Positions 63,011 to 64,000 of a DNA stretch of 64,000 nucleotides are shown in pieces. The notes beneath the pieces were generated by a model, which worked only from the letters and a program-made list of their open reading frames with translations, was not told the origin of the DNA and did no database searches. The position numbers and the translations under genes were made by a program. The DNA is from Pseudonocardia autotrophica (GTDB taxonomy: Bacteria; Actinomycetota; Actinomycetes; Mycobacteriales; Pseudonocardiaceae). The DNA is taken from positions 7,006,001 through 7,070,000 of the forward strand of contig NZ_AP018920.1 of NCBI RefSeq assembly GCF_003945385.1, given 5' to 3'. Position 1 is the stretch's first letter, and the number at the start of each line of letters is the position of its first letter.

Positions 63011-64000
63011 GAGGAGATCCTTCCCGGTCCCGGCCATGTCGGGACGGCCGCGTGGACCTCGATCCCAAGCGGGTCGGCCTTGTGCACGGCCAGACGCCCG
63101 TCCACCCGTTCGACCGCGGCCCTCATAGCCTGCAACCCCAGATGAGGGTGATCGGTGGTGGGTCCTCCGGGCCCTTCTCCTGTTTCGACTCGGCCGGCAC
63201 CGTCATCGACGACCAGCAGGCGGCTGGTGAGAGATCCGGGTACCAGACGAATGATCACATGATGCCCGCCGGAGTGTCTTTCTGCGTTGGTGACGGCTTC
63301 CAGCCCGACACGTACCAGGGCCTCCGCTGAAGCACGAGCGAGCTCGATGTCTTCACCATCGAGCTCAGGAGAACGTGAAAGCCGTCCCTGCGGCGCCGTC
63401 AAGATCTGCTCGAGCACTTCGGATGCCCGGACGCCGCCGATATCGCCGCGGCTGAGGAGGCTGCCGACTTCTCCGCGCAGTTGTCCGAGGCAGGACTCCG
63501 CAGCTTCAGCGATCGTTGCAAGATCGGCAGCGACCTCGCTCGTACCCACGGCGTAGCGAGCTTGCTCGGCACGGAAGCCGATGGTGATCAGTCCGCGGAC
63601 CACAGTGTCGTGCAAGTTGTAGGCCACGTCCTCTCGGATCCGTCGTTCCAGAGCGTCGGCCCGCTGGTTCTCTGCGAGCCGCCTGCGCAGGCCGAGCGCG
63701 GCATGATCGGTGAACTCCGCCAGAAGATCCTCGTCGACCTGGGTGAACGCCCGCATCTGCCGGTCACCGACGTACAGCACGCCGGCCACATGATCGTCGA
63801 CTGTGATGGGTGCCGCCATAGCCGAGACGATGCCCTCGCCTCGGGTGATCGTGACGGGAGCAGCGTGGAGGCGCTCGTCCTCTGCGTAGTTGGCGGAGCG
63901 CACCGGTCGTTGCACTGCGCGGGCGAGTCCACCGAGGCCCTGTCCGTGGTGCACCCGTACGTGCCGGAAGTCCGGGGTCCTGATCCCCAGCATCTGATCG
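63007..64000 (-). CDS. GAF-domain sensor histidine kinase, N-terminus outside the window
   Basis: At least 328 residues. Seen: C-terminal half of a GAF domain (APITVDDHVAGVLYVGDRQMRAFTQVDEDLLAEFTDHAALGL), a HisKA_3 dimerisation/phosphoacceptor region (RIREDVAYNLHDTVVRG with the His) and an HATPase (EAVTNAERHSGG; VVDDGAGR). The first codons near 63993 lie within the GAF domain, so the start is beyond 64000. The stop overlaps the regulator start. Confidence 0.9.
   Translation of the reverse strand, partial: DQMLGIRTPDFRHVRVHHGQGLGGLARAVQRPVRSANYAEDERLHAAPVTITRGEGIVSAMAAPITVDDHVAGVLYVGDRQMRAFTQVDEDLLAEFTDHAALGLRRRLAENQRADALERRIREDVAYNLHDTVVRGLITIGFRAEQARYAVGTSEVAADLATIAEAAESCLGQLRGEVGSLLSRGDIGGVRASEVLEQILTAPQGRLSRSPELDGEDIELARASAEALVRVGLEAVTNAERHSGGHHVIIRLVPGSLTSRLLVVDDGAGRVETGEGPGGPTTDHPHLGLQAMRAAVERVDGRLAVHKADPLGIEVHAAVPTWPGPGRISS

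Overview
The window is very GC-rich, densely packed DNA with many ATGA or GTGA start/stop overlaps. It carries actinobacterial marker genes: an HspR-controlled dnaK operon, a bifunctional-type dcd, type VII secretion accessory genes (EspC-like, PPE, EspG, DUF3558 lipoprotein) and a Rv0338c-like iron-sulfur reductase. I infer an actinomycete of the Pseudonocardiaceae kind, Pseudonocardia-like. The genus is an inference and was not tested.

Layout. 1-7906: end of an ECF sigma factor gene and its coupled membrane partner, a DedA protein, a SpoU methyltransferase-pyrE-SDR operon, a flavin monooxygenase, an adenine deaminase-like enzyme and a degenerate SDR. 7997-10230: a membrane-anchored unknown and three coupled genes linked to type VII secretion (WXG/PPE-like, EspC-like, YbaB-like). 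10281-14189: clpB with an upstream HspR-type operator, then a pyridoxamine-oxidase-fold protein. 14550-21444: a flavohemoglobin-like protein, a TauD-like dioxygenase, an oligopeptide-type ABC importer without ATPase genes, and an MFS exporter. 21581-26046: dnaK-grpE-dnaJ-hspR on the minus strand, with four HAIR-like sites in its promoter. 26283-29512: DUF3558 lipoprotein, small T7SS partner, PPE protein, EspG-like chaperone.

29583-38758 is a catabolic locus. A nine-gene minus-strand operon (SnoaL-like, fumarylacetoacetase-fold hydrolase, RidA, cupin, Rieske oxygenase, and an NMT1/Ssu-type ABC importer whose second permease gene is frameshifted) faces a cyclic amidohydrolase gene and an FCD-type GntR regulator. 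Two identical 11-bp AT-rich repeats lie in the shared promoter region. Together they suggest uptake, oxygenation and ring or amide cleavage of an unidentified heteroaromatic compound. This is the best candidate for an undescribed pathway here.

38782-46400 is a compact six-gene chromosomal type IV secretion-like operon (small two-TM protein, PrgI/VirB3-like, VirB4-like ATPase, VirB6-like, TcpC/VirB8-like, NlpC/P60 hydrolase) with no relaxase or coupling protein. 46968-52455: iron-sulfur reductase, a membrane protein, dcd, and a WecB-fold protein lacking the usual catalytic signatures.

52618-58688 is a decayed integrated element beside tRNA-Gly(CCC). It keeps an integrase and an excisionase whose 5' end is cut by an IS256-family element. 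That IS256 is interrupted by an ISL3-family element (perfect 23-bp terminal repeats, 8-bp target duplication). Next comes an IS701-family element with CTAG duplications and a 54-bp palindrome at its left end. 58724-62007: etfB (etfA is not beside it), an acyl-CoA dehydrogenase and a CaiB-type CoA transferase. 62372-64000: a NarL-type response regulator and a GAF histidine kinase that runs off the window.
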